From Vibrio sp. S17_S38 (GTDB lineage: Bacteria > Pseudomonadota > Gammaproteobacteria > Enterobacterales > Vibrionaceae), in the NCBI RefSeq assembly GCF_014694375.1, contig NZ_JAAUWW010000003.1:207849-271848 (forward strand): a stretch of 64,000 nucleotides of DNA, in the 5' to 3' direction. Below are positions 37,524-45,400 of this stretch, one piece after another. Made by a program: the position numbers and the translations under genes. Position 1 is the stretch's first letter, and every line of letters begins with the position of its first letter. Under the pieces are notes generated by a model that did not search any database, was not told where the DNA came from, and saw only the letters and a list, made by a program, of their open reading frames with translations.

Positions 37524-38650
37524 TAGGCAAGCCTCACTATCCAGTTAAATTTACGGTGGTTGATGGTGTTTTTAAGTGCGCCAAATAAGGCAATAGCAAC
37601 ACTGTGTGCATGTGATCCAATAGCAACTGTATGTGCGTGGTTGGGGATCGATATTTTGCTAGTTGGGCTTTTCCAATACCGACCAAGATTTTGACCTCTG
37701 CCAATGTAGTCCAACTGATCTGCATAGCCACTATCGTAAGCTCTAGACAATTCAATATTAGCTTTTAAACTTTGCGTTGATGTCGTCTTAGTCCCTAAAT
37801 TAGTAGAGCTGACGGTTGAATTTGGGTGACCGTGTTCTTTAACTTGACCTTCTTCATATGCCAAAATCAACTCACCATCTTCTTTACCGATGATACCTAA
37901 ACCGCGCATATCAGGAATGATGCCGTCTGGGTACAGTTTGGCGAGCTCTGGGTTTGCGAGAATATCAAAAGCTTGCCCTTTATGAATGGCAAATCCATCT
38001 GGGGCAATATCTGAACCCCAAGGGAGAGGAACGCCAACAGGACAAATGCGTTTTGCAATGCCAAGCCATAATTTTTCAACTAAGGTATTAATCACATAAC
38101 TAGCGCTTAATGCTCTAGTGAACTTTTTAATCGTAAGGAATGCGCTATCATCAATACCTGCATCGACTTGTTCTTCTGTGATTATTTTAGCAATACCACG
38201 CTCTAGTTCGGTGGCTTGGGGATAGATTGGTGTGACATCAATTGTAACGACTGAAGCGTTGTACAAGTCTACTGAGCATTCAATTTCAAGTTGAATGTAA
38301 TCTTGACCTACGTCAGGAATCACACTTGGGGTGTATGAGCTATATACGATCAAATCACCTTCATTGTCATACAGACCAAATTCTAAAATAGACTTTCCAG
38401 CAAACTGCATGCTGTCTACATAGACAATGGCGTTAATCCAGGTGTCACTGGTGTTGCCTTCGTTTATTGGTTGTCGGCCAAACTCATTCACTAATTGAGT
38501 AAATGCAGGGTCTGGTGTTACATATTCGAAGTTAGCATCACCTAATGCCATTTCAGCGATAGTGATTTTTGTACCAGCTTGATATGCATCATCGAGCTTT
38601 GTGATACCTATATCAGTTAATACAGCGGTTTTTAACGGTTCATCTGCCAT
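37523..38650 (-). CDS. phage tail fiber with collar-type C-terminus
   Basis: 375 residues. The N-terminal ~140 residues (LKTAVLTDIGITKLDDA, then YVDSMQFAGKSILEFGLYDNEGDLIVYSSY) are the DUF3751/gpH-like baseplate-attachment domain. A tail-collar-like segment (PLPWGSDIAPDGFAI, IPDMRGLGI) and histidine pairs (HGH, HAH, HAH) follow near the C-terminus, typical of receptor-binding fibers with bound metal. It is 7 bases downstream of the gpI gene. Confidence 0.85.
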   Translation of the reverse strand: MADEPLKTAVLTDIGITKLDDAYQAGTKITIAEMALGDANFEYVTPDPAFTQLVNEFGRQPINEGNTSDTWINAIVYVDSMQFAGKSILEFGLYDNEGDLIVYSSYTPSVIPDVGQDYIQLEIECSVDLYNASVVTIDVTPIYPQATELERGIAKIITEEQVDAGIDDSAFLTIKKFTRALSASYVINTLVEKLWLGIAKRICPVGVPLPWGSDIAPDGFAIHKGQAFDILANPELAKLYPDGIIPDMRGLGIIGKEDGELILAYEEGQVKEHGHPNSTVSSTNLGTKTTSTQSLKANIELSRAYDSGYADQLDYIGRGQNLGRYWKSPTSKISIPNHAHTVAIGSHAHSVAIALFGALKNTINHRKFNWIVRLA

Positions 38651-38656
38651 TATTAT

Positions 38657-39199
38657 TTATCCATTCATCAATGTTACAGTAATACGCTTACGACTACGAA
38701 CGGTGACACCAGCATAAATGCCGCCATGACTCACAGGATTACGAACTACCATTCGCCATGTCTGAGAGCCTTGCTTATTACTCTCAACTAACGTCACAAC
38801 GTTCTCGTAATCTTTCTGAGTTAATCCACCGTTCTCTTGAGTAGCTTCAACTAAGAATGTGCCTTTCTCACCTTGTGGTTGCATCTGATGCCATACGGTT
38901 AGTTTTGGATCAAAACCCGTTAGACTTAACGCTCGCTCTACAGCCCAAATGGTGCCTTTGTACTTGTATAGCACTAGACCATTTTTCACGACTTCACGTT
39001 TACGCTCCGTCGTCCAGGCGTCATCCCAAGTATCCACACGGAACCACCACGCAAGCCACGGGAGAAAAGACTCATGCACATTATCAATATCGAGCACTTG
39101 TAAGCCTTTAATTTCAGAACGCAACGCATTCATTTCCTCGGTGGTTAAATCACTCAAGGTCTTCATACGAATGTCGCTTTTCAAAATCTTAGGCAGCAT
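38657..39199 (-). CDS. P2 gpI-like baseplate protein
   Basis: 180 residues from the ATG at 39199 (GAGAA upstream). ALRSEIKGLQVLDIDNV, then FLPWLAWWFRVDTWDDAWT and YKYKGTIWAVERAL are hallmarks of phage tail protein I, which links the baseplate wedge to tail fibers. In P2 it follows gpJ directly; here gpJ lies 22 kb away on the other strand. It is divergent from the tail chaperone gene. Confidence 0.88.
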   Translation of the reverse strand: MLPKILKSDIRMKTLSDLTTEEMNALRSEIKGLQVLDIDNVHESFLPWLAWWFRVDTWDDAWTTERKREVVKNGLVLYKYKGTIWAVERALSLTGFDPKLTVWHQMQPQGEKGTFLVEATQENGGLTQKDYENVVTLVESNKQGSQTWRMVVRNPVSHGGIYAGVTVRSRKRITVTLMNG

Positions 39200-39252
39200 A
39201 GTCAATTCTCAATTATCCAGAGTCATCATATTAATCAAACCCTAAAACATAA

Positions 39253-39292
39253 TTTCCATTCGGCAGATTCAAGCTCAATAAAAGACACAATA
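39253..39292 (+). promoter_or_regulatory. candidate late phage promoter for the tail chaperone operon
   Basis: The element TTTCCATTCGGCA (39253-39265) is followed 20 bases later by CACAAT at 39286-39291 and then the chaperone ATG at 39326. The same element with the same spacing to CATAAT precedes the gene at 57298, and a variant lies at 53665. It lies between divergent operons, so it may serve both. Confidence 0.55.
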
Positions 39293-39325
39293 CAGGCTCC
39301 CAAATCATCAAATGAGAATTGAGTT

Positions 39326-39754
39326 ATGAGTAAAACTAAGTCCCCTGAAAACCATGTTGAAACGCCATTGAAAGAAGAGCAAAAGCTGTACACGCTTGAA
39401 GAAATTGCCAAGTCGATCATGGAGTTTGGTATTTGCCCGATAAACACACCTATTCAGCACGGTGGCATGAAGCTCAATTGTGCTAAACGTGTACGCAAAG
39501 CCTTAGTAAAAGATCGCATTGAAGCAGTACGCTTTTCAAAAGAGCAATATGGCTTTGAGTTCAATGACGCAATTACCGCTCATATTGGTTCAAGCATCTT
39601 AGTGTTTGGTGAGCTTGATGATGAACAACGAGATGAACGTGAAAGCCTGACTCATTTGTCCATGAAAGGCGAAGTTATTGTGCCTGTCGATATGATCATT
39701 AATACCCCATATGAGGAGCTGATTAATCTGGCCCATCTCATGGGAAAGAGCTAA
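39326..39754 (+). CDS. tail assembly chaperone, short form (P2 gpE analogue)
   Basis: 142 residues. The protein is helical and acidic with no enzymatic motif; its place directly before the tape measure gene, its size and the overlapping extension in the -1 frame identify it as the tail assembly chaperone. Such proteins coat the tape measure during tail building. The sequence near the end contains G-GGA-AAG at 39742-39748, the same heptamer used by phage lambda gpG/gpGT. Confidence 0.8.
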   Translation: MSKTKSPENHVETPLKEEQKLYTLEEIAKSIMEFGICPINTPIQHGGMKLNCAKRVRKALVKDRIEAVRFSKEQYGFEFNDAITAHIGSSILVFGELDDEQRDERESLTHLSMKGEVIVPVDMIINTPYEELINLAHLMGKS

Positions 39755-39909
39755 ATCTCGCTCGAATTAAATCTAAGGTTTTTGATCGCTCTTTTGGCCT
39801 ACTGACTCACAAGAAAGTAGGCATTGTTTCGGTTGGTGAATTGATGATGGCTGATTGGTCCCAATACACCTATTTCATAGAGGTATATAATAATGCCATC
39901 AAGCAATAG
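39742..39909 (+). other. -1 frameshift extension of the tail chaperone (E' analogue)
   Basis: The -1 frame is open from 39727 to a TAG at 39907-39909. A -1 shift on GGGAAAG (39742-39748) after Lys141 would add 53 residues beginning ELNLARIKSKVFDRSFG and ending NNAIKQ, for a product of 194 residues. The extension ends 17 bases inside the tape measure gene, as in many phages. Its conserved-looking coding character supports real use; no direct evidence of frameshifting is available here. Confidence 0.72.
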
Positions 39910-42133
39910 TAATTATTCATTGGAACTGATTGTTGGTATACAAGATGCCTTTACGCAGCAATCAAAAAAGATAGAAAAAGAATCGAGTAAATTAGAGCGA
40001 GAATTTAAAGACTTACAAAAAACCGTTGCGGATGTTGATTCGTATAAGAAGGCTGAAAAAGCATTAACGGAATTGGGTCAACAAGAAAAGAAAAATGCTA
40101 AGGCTATTAACACACAGCAAAATGAGCTAGAGCGACTTGGCCGAACCTTGAAGCAATCTGGTTTCGATATCAATAACATAGCAACCGAAGAAAAGAAGCT
40201 CCAACAGCAAGTTCAAAAAACAAATGCTGAATTAAAAAAGCAAGGCGGAGCGCTTAAGCATATCGAAAAGATTGGAGCGTTCGCTGGTGCGGCAACTGCA
40301 TCCGCAGGCTTAGCTTGGGCTGGAAATGATAAGGCTCGCAATGAACGACTACTCGCAGCACGCAGTAGCTACTCGTTAGAAGATGTTCAGTCTGTTACTC
40401 AGCGACAGTTCCGAAGCGATCTCATTCGTAAGTATGGTGCAGAACAAGAAAGTATCTTTGCCGCGCAAGCCATGGCCAAGCAACAGAACTTGAGCGACCA
40501 GGATACGATGGACTTAACCAAGGCGACCATCCAACTTCAAAAAATCTTCCCTGATTATTCATCCCCTGAAACGGTACGTGCTTTGGCGAATATATCCAAG
40601 GGGTTTGGTATTAGCATCCAAGAAGCGGCTGATAAGCTTTACGCCACCAGCTCAACAATTGGGGATACAAACGGTGACTTACTCGATACCTTTGCGGAAT
40701 ACTCACCATTACTAGGCGATAAGATTTCTTTTGACCAATTTGCTGCGTCCATCATCCAAGCCCGAAAAGCTGGCGTATGGAATACCGATAAAGTTGGTGA
40801 CTCCCTTAAAGAATCCTTTATGGCCAGATTTAGCGACTCAGGTGAATTCGCTAAATTAGTCGGCACAGGTGATAAAGCAGGTACTGTTGATGCGATTCAA
40901 AATGCAGACCTTAGAGACCGTATTAAAACCGCAGCTTATCGCGTTCGTGATGATGTGAAATCAGGGGTTGCGCCAGGTAATAACTATGCTGCACTTTTAG
41001 CGTTGGTTAATAGCGCGAGTAACACATCGGATGCTGGAGCAATAAAACCATTATTAGAATCCATTGGCGGCACCATCTTATCGGAAGACGTTGGTACAAA
41101 AGGTGTTAAAGGCGTTGTCGATGGGTTAACCAATCCTGAAGCTTCATTTGGCGGTGCACAATCGCTAGAAGAAGCGAGTGATAGCATTTCTACAGCTTTA
41201 GATAAATCAATGAACGCTTGGAGTACGGGTATTGATTCACTAACAAACCGTAGTAGCGATTTAATTGATTCCATGGATGGTCTTGGTGATGTAATTTCAA
41301 GTCTCACAGGCAGTGCCACCAGCAGCATGAATGAAAACGCTGGTGTGGGTTACGGGGCTTTATTCGCATCGGTTCTTACCGCCGGATTTGCTGGCAAGTT
41401 CGCAACTAAAATAGGCACTAAACTAGGTGGAAAGGTTTTAAATAAAGTGCTTGGAACCTCCACCAGCCCTAAGGCGGTTAAACCATCTAGTATGTTTGGT
41501 GGCTTATTTACCAAATCAGCGGCAGAGCCTGTAGCCAACATCGCCAAAGAAGCAAGCTTTTTACCTAAAGCTGGCGGTGCTTTATTACGAGGAGGTAAAG
41601 GATTACTTAAACGAGCGCCATTAATAGGAACGGCGCTTAATGCAGGTTCTATTGCCATGAGCGCCGCTGAAGGTGACGATGCTCAAATGTGGAAAGACAT
41701 TGGTGCAACCGCTGGCTCGTGGCTTGGGGGTTTAGGCGGTGGCGCTTTAGGTACCTTAGCTGGCGGTGTCGGAGCTGCTCCTGGAGCCATTGCAGGTTCC
41801 GTTGGTGGGTCAATGGTTGGAGAAGATATCGCAAGTTGGTTATATGACATTTTTAACGGTAATGAAGATCCGGTTAATACTCAAGCCGTCACACAAACAG
41901 AGCAAGCAATACAAAGTGCGCCTGCTCAGCAGACATTGATCGCACCTCCTCAAGTTACGATTGATTTGAGCTTTACACCGTCCATTCAAATTGATGCAGT
42001 ATCGAGCGACCCAGAAGCATTATCTCAATCATTAGTGGCGAGCTTACGAGATTTAACTCCACAGCTCAGACAAGCTTTGCATGATGTGATGGATGATCTA
42101 TGGAAAGACATGGACGCACTTGATCAAAGTTAA
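39893..42133 (+). CDS. tail tape measure protein
   Basis: 746 residues. The N-terminus (residues 10-130) is a charged coiled coil rich in K, E and Q; central parts are helical; hydrophobic glycine/alanine-rich stretches lie around 480-510 and 590-660 (SWLGGLGGGALGTLAGG). It sets tail length and helps DNA entry. The start ATG is within the frameshift extension of the chaperone. It is unlike the minus-strand sheath and tube genes in orientation. Confidence 0.9.
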   Translation: MPSSNSNYSLELIVGIQDAFTQQSKKIEKESSKLEREFKDLQKTVADVDSYKKAEKALTELGQQEKKNAKAINTQQNELERLGRTLKQSGFDINNIATEEKKLQQQVQKTNAELKKQGGALKHIEKIGAFAGAATASAGLAWAGNDKARNERLLAARSSYSLEDVQSVTQRQFRSDLIRKYGAEQESIFAAQAMAKQQNLSDQDTMDLTKATIQLQKIFPDYSSPETVRALANISKGFGISIQEAADKLYATSSTIGDTNGDLLDTFAEYSPLLGDKISFDQFAASIIQARKAGVWNTDKVGDSLKESFMARFSDSGEFAKLVGTGDKAGTVDAIQNADLRDRIKTAAYRVRDDVKSGVAPGNNYAALLALVNSASNTSDAGAIKPLLESIGGTILSEDVGTKGVKGVVDGLTNPEASFGGAQSLEEASDSISTALDKSMNAWSTGIDSLTNRSSDLIDSMDGLGDVISSLTGSATSSMNENAGVGYGALFASVLTAGFAGKFATKIGTKLGGKVLNKVLGTSTSPKAVKPSSMFGGLFTKSAAEPVANIAKEASFLPKAGGALLRGGKGLLKRAPLIGTALNAGSIAMSAAEGDDAQMWKDIGATAGSWLGGLGGGALGTLAGGVGAAPGAIAGSVGGSMVGEDIASWLYDIFNGNEDPVNTQAVTQTEQAIQSAPAQQTLIAPPQVTIDLSFTPSIQIDAVSSDPEALSQSLVASLRDLTPQLRQALHDVMDDLWKDMDALDQS

Positions 42134-42150
42134 AATTACCCATAAAATAA

Positions 42151-42170
42151 TACTGTATAAATAAACAGTA
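42151..42170 (+). promoter_or_regulatory. LexA (SOS) box
   Basis: TACTGTATAAATAAACAGTA keeps the CTGT-N8-ACAG core exactly with AT-rich centre and TA flanks, near-ideal for gamma-proteobacterial LexA. It lies 36 bases upstream of the dinI-like start. Confidence 0.85.
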
Positions 42171-42205
42171 TTATTTGTAAGAAACTAGCTTTGAAGGAGT
42201 AAACC

Positions 42206-42439
42206 ATGCGTGTTGATTTGATTGTAGATAAAAGCCGACTAGAAAAGGATATGTTTTCTCGCATCGAGCCTGAAATGAATAAACGAATTTTACCATTCTA
42301 CCCAGATGCTAGAATTCGTGTTCGTAAAGGAGAAAATAATCATCTTGATATTTCAGGCAAAGACAAAAATGCCAAAGCAAAAATTAATGAGCTTCTTGAA
42401 GCCATGTTTGATGAAGCGGATGAATGGTTGCATAACTAG
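42206..42439 (+). CDS. dinI: DinI-family protein
   Basis: 77 residues. It starts MRVDLIVDK, contains RIEPEMNKRILPFYPDARIRVRKG, and ends FDEADEWLHN, matching the DinI family, whose acidic C-terminal helix (DEADEWL) binds RecA and modulates SOS and phage repressor cleavage. A strong LexA box lies upstream, and AAGGAG precedes the ATG. It is a plausible SOS-linked control gene of the prophage. A terminator follows. Confidence 0.88.
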   Translation: MRVDLIVDKSRLEKDMFSRIEPEMNKRILPFYPDARIRVRKGENNHLDISGKDKNAKAKINELLEAMFDEADEWLHN

Positions 42440-42471
42440 TTTACTCACTTCCGTTTTTTCGATTTAGATTG

Positions 42472-42498
42472 AGGCGCAAACTAATGCGCCTTTTCTTT
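42472..42498 (+). terminator. terminator after dinI-like gene
   Basis: AGGCGCA pairs with TGCGCCT across a 6-base loop, then TTTCTTTT. Confidence 0.8.
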
Positions 42499-42510
42499 TA
42501 TCAATTAAAC

Positions 42511-42524
42511 GTTACGGACTAACA
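42511..42524. repeat. 14-base direct repeat, copy 2
   Basis: GTTACGGACTAACA, identical to 36589-36602. It covers the stop codon of the methyltransferase gene. Confidence 0.7.
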
Positions 42525-43574
42525 TTTAATTTCTTTCAGGTTATCCAGCGTGGTTTGGTAAGTTTCTTCTTCCATTTCAATGCCGATAAAACGTCGATTC
42601 AAACCAAGACAAGCTCGGCCTGTTGAACCGCTCCCCATAAAGGCATCGAGTACCACATCATTTTCACGGCTACTTGCTGTGATAATGTGCTCTAACAAAG
42701 CTTGAGGTTTCTCACATGGATGCTTGCCAGGATAATACTGAACAGGTGCAAAACTCCAAACATCAGTGTAAGGCACATCACTCGTTACGCTAAACGGTCT
42801 GCGTAAATGTTCATACTCGGCTTTAAGTTCATCAAAGTCACGAACCAGAACTTGGTACTGCGTTTGCAGTTCAGAGTATTGATTGGCCAACTCGGAATGA
42901 CTACGTGATAGTTCACCAGCTTTTGCTTTAAATAAAGCTTGCAGTTGTAGGTATTGTTTCTCGTTGGGCAACTTCCATTGGCTTTCACTAAACCAATGCG
43001 AACACATTTGCGTTCCTGTCGCTTTGTTGATATCAGCAGCACTCACACCAAGCTGTTTACGAGCATTGATGAAATAGTCCATTAATGGCTTAAAGACCTG
43101 TTTCTTTAAATTGGCACATTGCGTTGCGTAACCAGAGCAGCCTTTGGCATAACCTTCTGCGTTGTAATGCCCTGCAAAAATGATCCGCTCAGTGGCAGGG
43201 AAAAACATTCTTAGATCGGGTTTATGCATGCGCTTCCATGGGCCTGATGGTTTAGCCCAAATAATATGGTTAAATACTTCAAAGCGATTGCGTATCAGGA
43301 TTTCTGTATCACTGGCAAGTTTGGAACCACAGAATAGATAAAGACCACCAGACGGCTTTAAAACGCGCCAAAATTCAATCAAAACTTCATCAAGCCAAGC
43401 AAGAAACGAAGTAACATCAGGCCATTGGTTATCCCAAGCATTACGCTTTACTTGGAAGTAAGGTGGATCAGTTAAAATCAGATCAACAGAGTTATCAGGG
43501 ACTTTCTTCAGGTAGGTTAAGCAATCTGCGTTGGCCAACGTCATACGACCATCAAATAAGGTGTGTTCGTGCAT
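42519..43574 (-). CDS. phage DNA methyltransferase (N6-adenine or N4-cytosine, beta-type order)
   Basis: 351 residues from the ATG at 43574, chosen for GAGGAG seven bases upstream. Motif IV DPPY is at 36-39, and motif I (DAFMGSGSTGRA, about 310-321) near the C-terminus, giving the beta-class order. Between them lies a target-recognition region with a long coiled coil (about 205-255). No restriction gene is adjacent, so it is an orphan, probably protecting phage DNA or altering regulation. N6-adenine is the more common activity for this type, but N4-cytosine is possible. Confidence 0.88.
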   Translation of the reverse strand: MHEHTLFDGRMTLANADCLTYLKKVPDNSVDLILTDPPYFQVKRNAWDNQWPDVTSFLAWLDEVLIEFWRVLKPSGGLYLFCGSKLASDTEILIRNRFEVFNHIIWAKPSGPWKRMHKPDLRMFFPATERIIFAGHYNAEGYAKGCSGYATQCANLKKQVFKPLMDYFINARKQLGVSAADINKATGTQMCSHWFSESQWKLPNEKQYLQLQALFKAKAGELSRSHSELANQYSELQTQYQVLVRDFDELKAEYEHLRRPFSVTSDVPYTDVWSFAPVQYYPGKHPCEKPQALLEHIITASSRENDVVLDAFMGSGSTGRACLGLNRRFIGIEMEEETYQTTLDNLKEIKC

Positions 43575-43611
43575 TCTTATCTCCTCATTAAAAGAGCCTT
43601 GAATACAAGCG

Positions 43612-43648
43612 AAAAACCGCCAGCTACAGGGGGAATAGTAGCTGGCGG
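43612..43648 (-). terminator. terminator separating the small gene from the methyltransferase
   Basis: CCGCCAGCTA pairs with TAGCTGGCGG, a 10-bp stem with a 12-base loop, and on the minus strand it is followed by TTTTT. Confidence 0.75.
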
Positions 43649-43666
43649 GGTTTTGCTGCTTCCTCT

Positions 43667-43693
43667 CCAAATGCTTTATTAATTGGCATTTGG
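43667..43693. other. inverted repeat upstream of the methyltransferase
   Basis: CCAAATGC / GCATTTGG around an 11-base loop. It may be an operator or part of a leader RNA; function unknown. Confidence 0.35.
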
Positions 43694-43750
43694 GTCTCAG
43701 GTACTCAAGGCATCAAAACACAAAGAAAGCATAACACTAAAGCTGTATAT

Positions 43751-43957
43751 CTAACCAGTATTTTTGTGATTTTTCATCATTTGGTAAATATCAGACATAG
43801 GCAGCATGCTGATTTGTTCTAATACGAGTTCAATGTGGCAAGCGCTGTACTCAGGCATGATTACAGAAAGCTTCACAGGGTCTAATTCAGGAACGAGGCG
43901 AGATTGCTGTACAATTAATTCAATCAGTGGTTTTGCGTCAGGTTTAATCGGTAACAT
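43751..43957 (-). CDS. small hypothetical phage protein
   Basis: 68 residues from the ATG at 43957 (GGA nine bases upstream); an earlier in-frame start at 43993 is possible. It begins MLPIKPDAKPLIELIVQ and has two predicted helices with no known motif. It is followed by a strong terminator, which supports it as an expressed single gene, and is divergent from the Xre gene. Function unknown. Confidence 0.5.
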   Translation of the reverse strand: MLPIKPDAKPLIELIVQQSRLVPELDPVKLSVIMPEYSACHIELVLEQISMLPMSDIYQMMKNHKNTG

Positions 43958-44112
43958 GCTGAAATTCCATATTATTTCGAAGTAACCTGACACTATTATG
44001 GTGTGTTGGGAATAGCTAGTTCTTTTTGTAAATTCAGTTAACCTAATAAAGATGCTTGAAATTAACCAAAAACTGGTTTATCGTGTGCTCTGGTAGTGGG
44101 GTGAAAGGCCAC

Positions 44113-44134
44113 AATTGTTTACTTTAGACAATAG
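44113..44134. promoter_or_regulatory. possible Xre operator
   Basis: ATTGT-N9-ACAAT (about 44115-44133) lies just upstream of the Xre start, with a TTTACT/TAGACAAT promoter-like context. Autoregulation is an inference. Confidence 0.35.
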
Positions 44135-44149
44135 TATGGTGGGTAAGTT

Positions 44150-44503
44150 ATGAAAGCGACAGCTTTTGGAAAATATTTAAGAAAGATAAGAATTGAACAA
44201 GAAATCTTGTTAAAAGATATGGCAACAGCATTAGGCGTCAGTTCAGCTTATCTTTCTTCGGTTGAGTTGGGTAAAAAATCCATCTCGGACGCAATTGTTT
44301 CAAAAATCTGTTCTTCTTTTAATTTGACACAAAAACAAGTTAATCAGTTGGAAGAATCCGTTGTTCTTTCTCAACCGTCAGTAAAAATTGATTTGGTTGG
44401 GAAATCAAATAATGAACGAGAAATGGTTATGTCATTTGCAAGACGTTATGAATCTCTATCTGACTCGGATCGTGAGCAAGTTATGAAAATGCTGGGAGAC
44501 TAA
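44150..44503 (+). CDS. Xre-family transcriptional regulator
   Basis: 117 residues. A Cro/C1-type helix-turn-helix spans about residues 10-65 (LKDMATALGVSSAYLSSVELGKKS). The rest is helical (FARRYESLSDSDREQVMKML). It is separated by only 2 bases from the ImmA-like metallopeptidase gene, so they form an operon. In ICEBs1-type and many prophage systems such a regulator is inactivated by its partner protease; in others the pair acts as toxin and antitoxin. No other candidate repressor is in the window. Confidence 0.85.
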   Translation: MKATAFGKYLRKIRIEQEILLKDMATALGVSSAYLSSVELGKKSISDAIVSKICSSFNLTQKQVNQLEESVVLSQPSVKIDLVGKSNNEREMVMSFARRYESLSDSDREQVMKMLGD

Positions 44504-44505
44504 TA

Positions 44506-45024
44506 ATGACGTTTAAGCGAAAATTAGGCCATAAAGTCAAACCAATGAGCGCAAAGAAAATTCAAGAAGAAGCACAATTTGCTCGCGATACTTTTTACCT
44601 TTCTAAGCCAAAAGTTAAAATTTGTCACTTACTAGAAGCGCTTCAAGAAATAGGTACGCTTACTCTTGAAATATTAGAAGATCATGAGCTTGGAGATGAA
44701 GAAGCCAGAGCTTTTCCTGATAAAAATCATATTCAAGTTAAAAACTCAGTATATGAAGCAGCTTGTGTTGGGTGTGGGCATAGTATCTTTACGCTAGCGC
44801 ATGAATTAGGTCATTTGATGCTTCATAAAAATGCCAAGCCTAGCTTCGCAAGAGGTAGCCATAAAATTTATGAAGATAGTGAGTGGCAAGCAGATACATT
44901 CGCATCAGAATTTTTAATGGATTCGCGACTAATCGATGAAAATATAACAGTGGATCTATTAATAGAAAAATTTGGAGTAACACGACATGCAGCGGAGGTG
45001 AGGTTATCAAAATTGAAAAAATAA
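44506..45024 (+). CDS. ImmA/IrrE-family metallopeptidase
   Basis: 172 residues. The zinc motif HELGH is at 99-103 and the downstream acidic ligand lies in EWQADTFASEFLM near residue 129. Catalytic residues are intact. Such enzymes cleave a partner Xre regulator, often after SOS or cell-cell signals, and so induce a mobile element. Its coupling to the preceding Xre gene and location in a prophage support that role; a toxin role cannot be excluded. Confidence 0.88.
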   Translation: MTFKRKLGHKVKPMSAKKIQEEAQFARDTFYLSKPKVKICHLLEALQEIGTLTLEILEDHELGDEEARAFPDKNHIQVKNSVYEAACVGCGHSIFTLAHELGHLMLHKNAKPSFARGSHKIYEDSEWQADTFASEFLMDSRLIDENITVDLLIEKFGVTRHAAEVRLSKLKK

Positions 45025-45055
45025 CTGCTCTTTATTCGCCAAAATAAAGAGCAGT
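45024..45055. terminator. hairpin after the Xre-ImmA pair
   Basis: An 11-bp perfect stem ACTGCTCTTTA / TAAAGAGCAGT with a 10-base loop, overlapping the ImmA stop. There is no T-run on the plus strand, so it may act as an RNA-stability hairpin. Confidence 0.55.
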
Positions 45056-45181
45056 ATTAACTAGATAGAGAAACCAAGAGGCTCTATCACCTAGCGTTTT
45101 TTGTATAAGCAAATGTAGATTAGCACCTACATTCATTTGACGCAAGGTTCAAATTCTCTCTTGGTAAGGAGGTGAATATGC

Positions 45182-45331
45182 ATGACTTTGAAGAAAATCA
45201 CTAATAAACAAGCACCTAAAGGTTTTCGTTGGATTTTTTGCCGCTATCGAAAAGTTCGAGGAAATTCACAAAAAATGTTAGATGCTCATGAGTATGGGTA
45301 TGAATCTTGGGCATTTCTTGTTAGGTGTTAA
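45182..45331 (+). CDS. small basic protein of unknown function
   Basis: 49 residues, starting MTLKKITNKQAPKGFRW and ending ESWAFLVRC. It has an excellent ribosome site (AAGGAGGTG, spacing about 7), and a strong terminator follows 10 bases after its stop, so it is very likely real. It is rich in K and R with a C-terminal DAHEYGYESWAF segment that recalls small proteins found in other prophages, though I cannot name a family. It lies 157 bases after the ImmA gene. Confidence 0.65.
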   Translation: MTLKKITNKQAPKGFRWIFCRYRKVRGNSQKMLDAHEYGYESWAFLVRC

Positions 45332-45340
45332 AGTAAAAAG

Positions 45341-45366
45341 TTGGGGCCATTCAGGCCCCAAATTTA
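45341..45366 (+). terminator. terminator after the small basic protein gene
   Basis: TTGGGGCC pairs with GGCCCCAA across a 5-base loop, followed by ATTTAT. Confidence 0.8.
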
Positions 45367-45400
45367 TCTATAATTAGCAAAAACAGTCATTAAATGGATA

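Noticed and set aside
43751..45331. Restriction-modification system around the methyltransferase
   Set aside because: No nuclease-like gene is nearby; the neighbours are a small unknown protein, Xre, a metalloprotease and a tiny basic protein.
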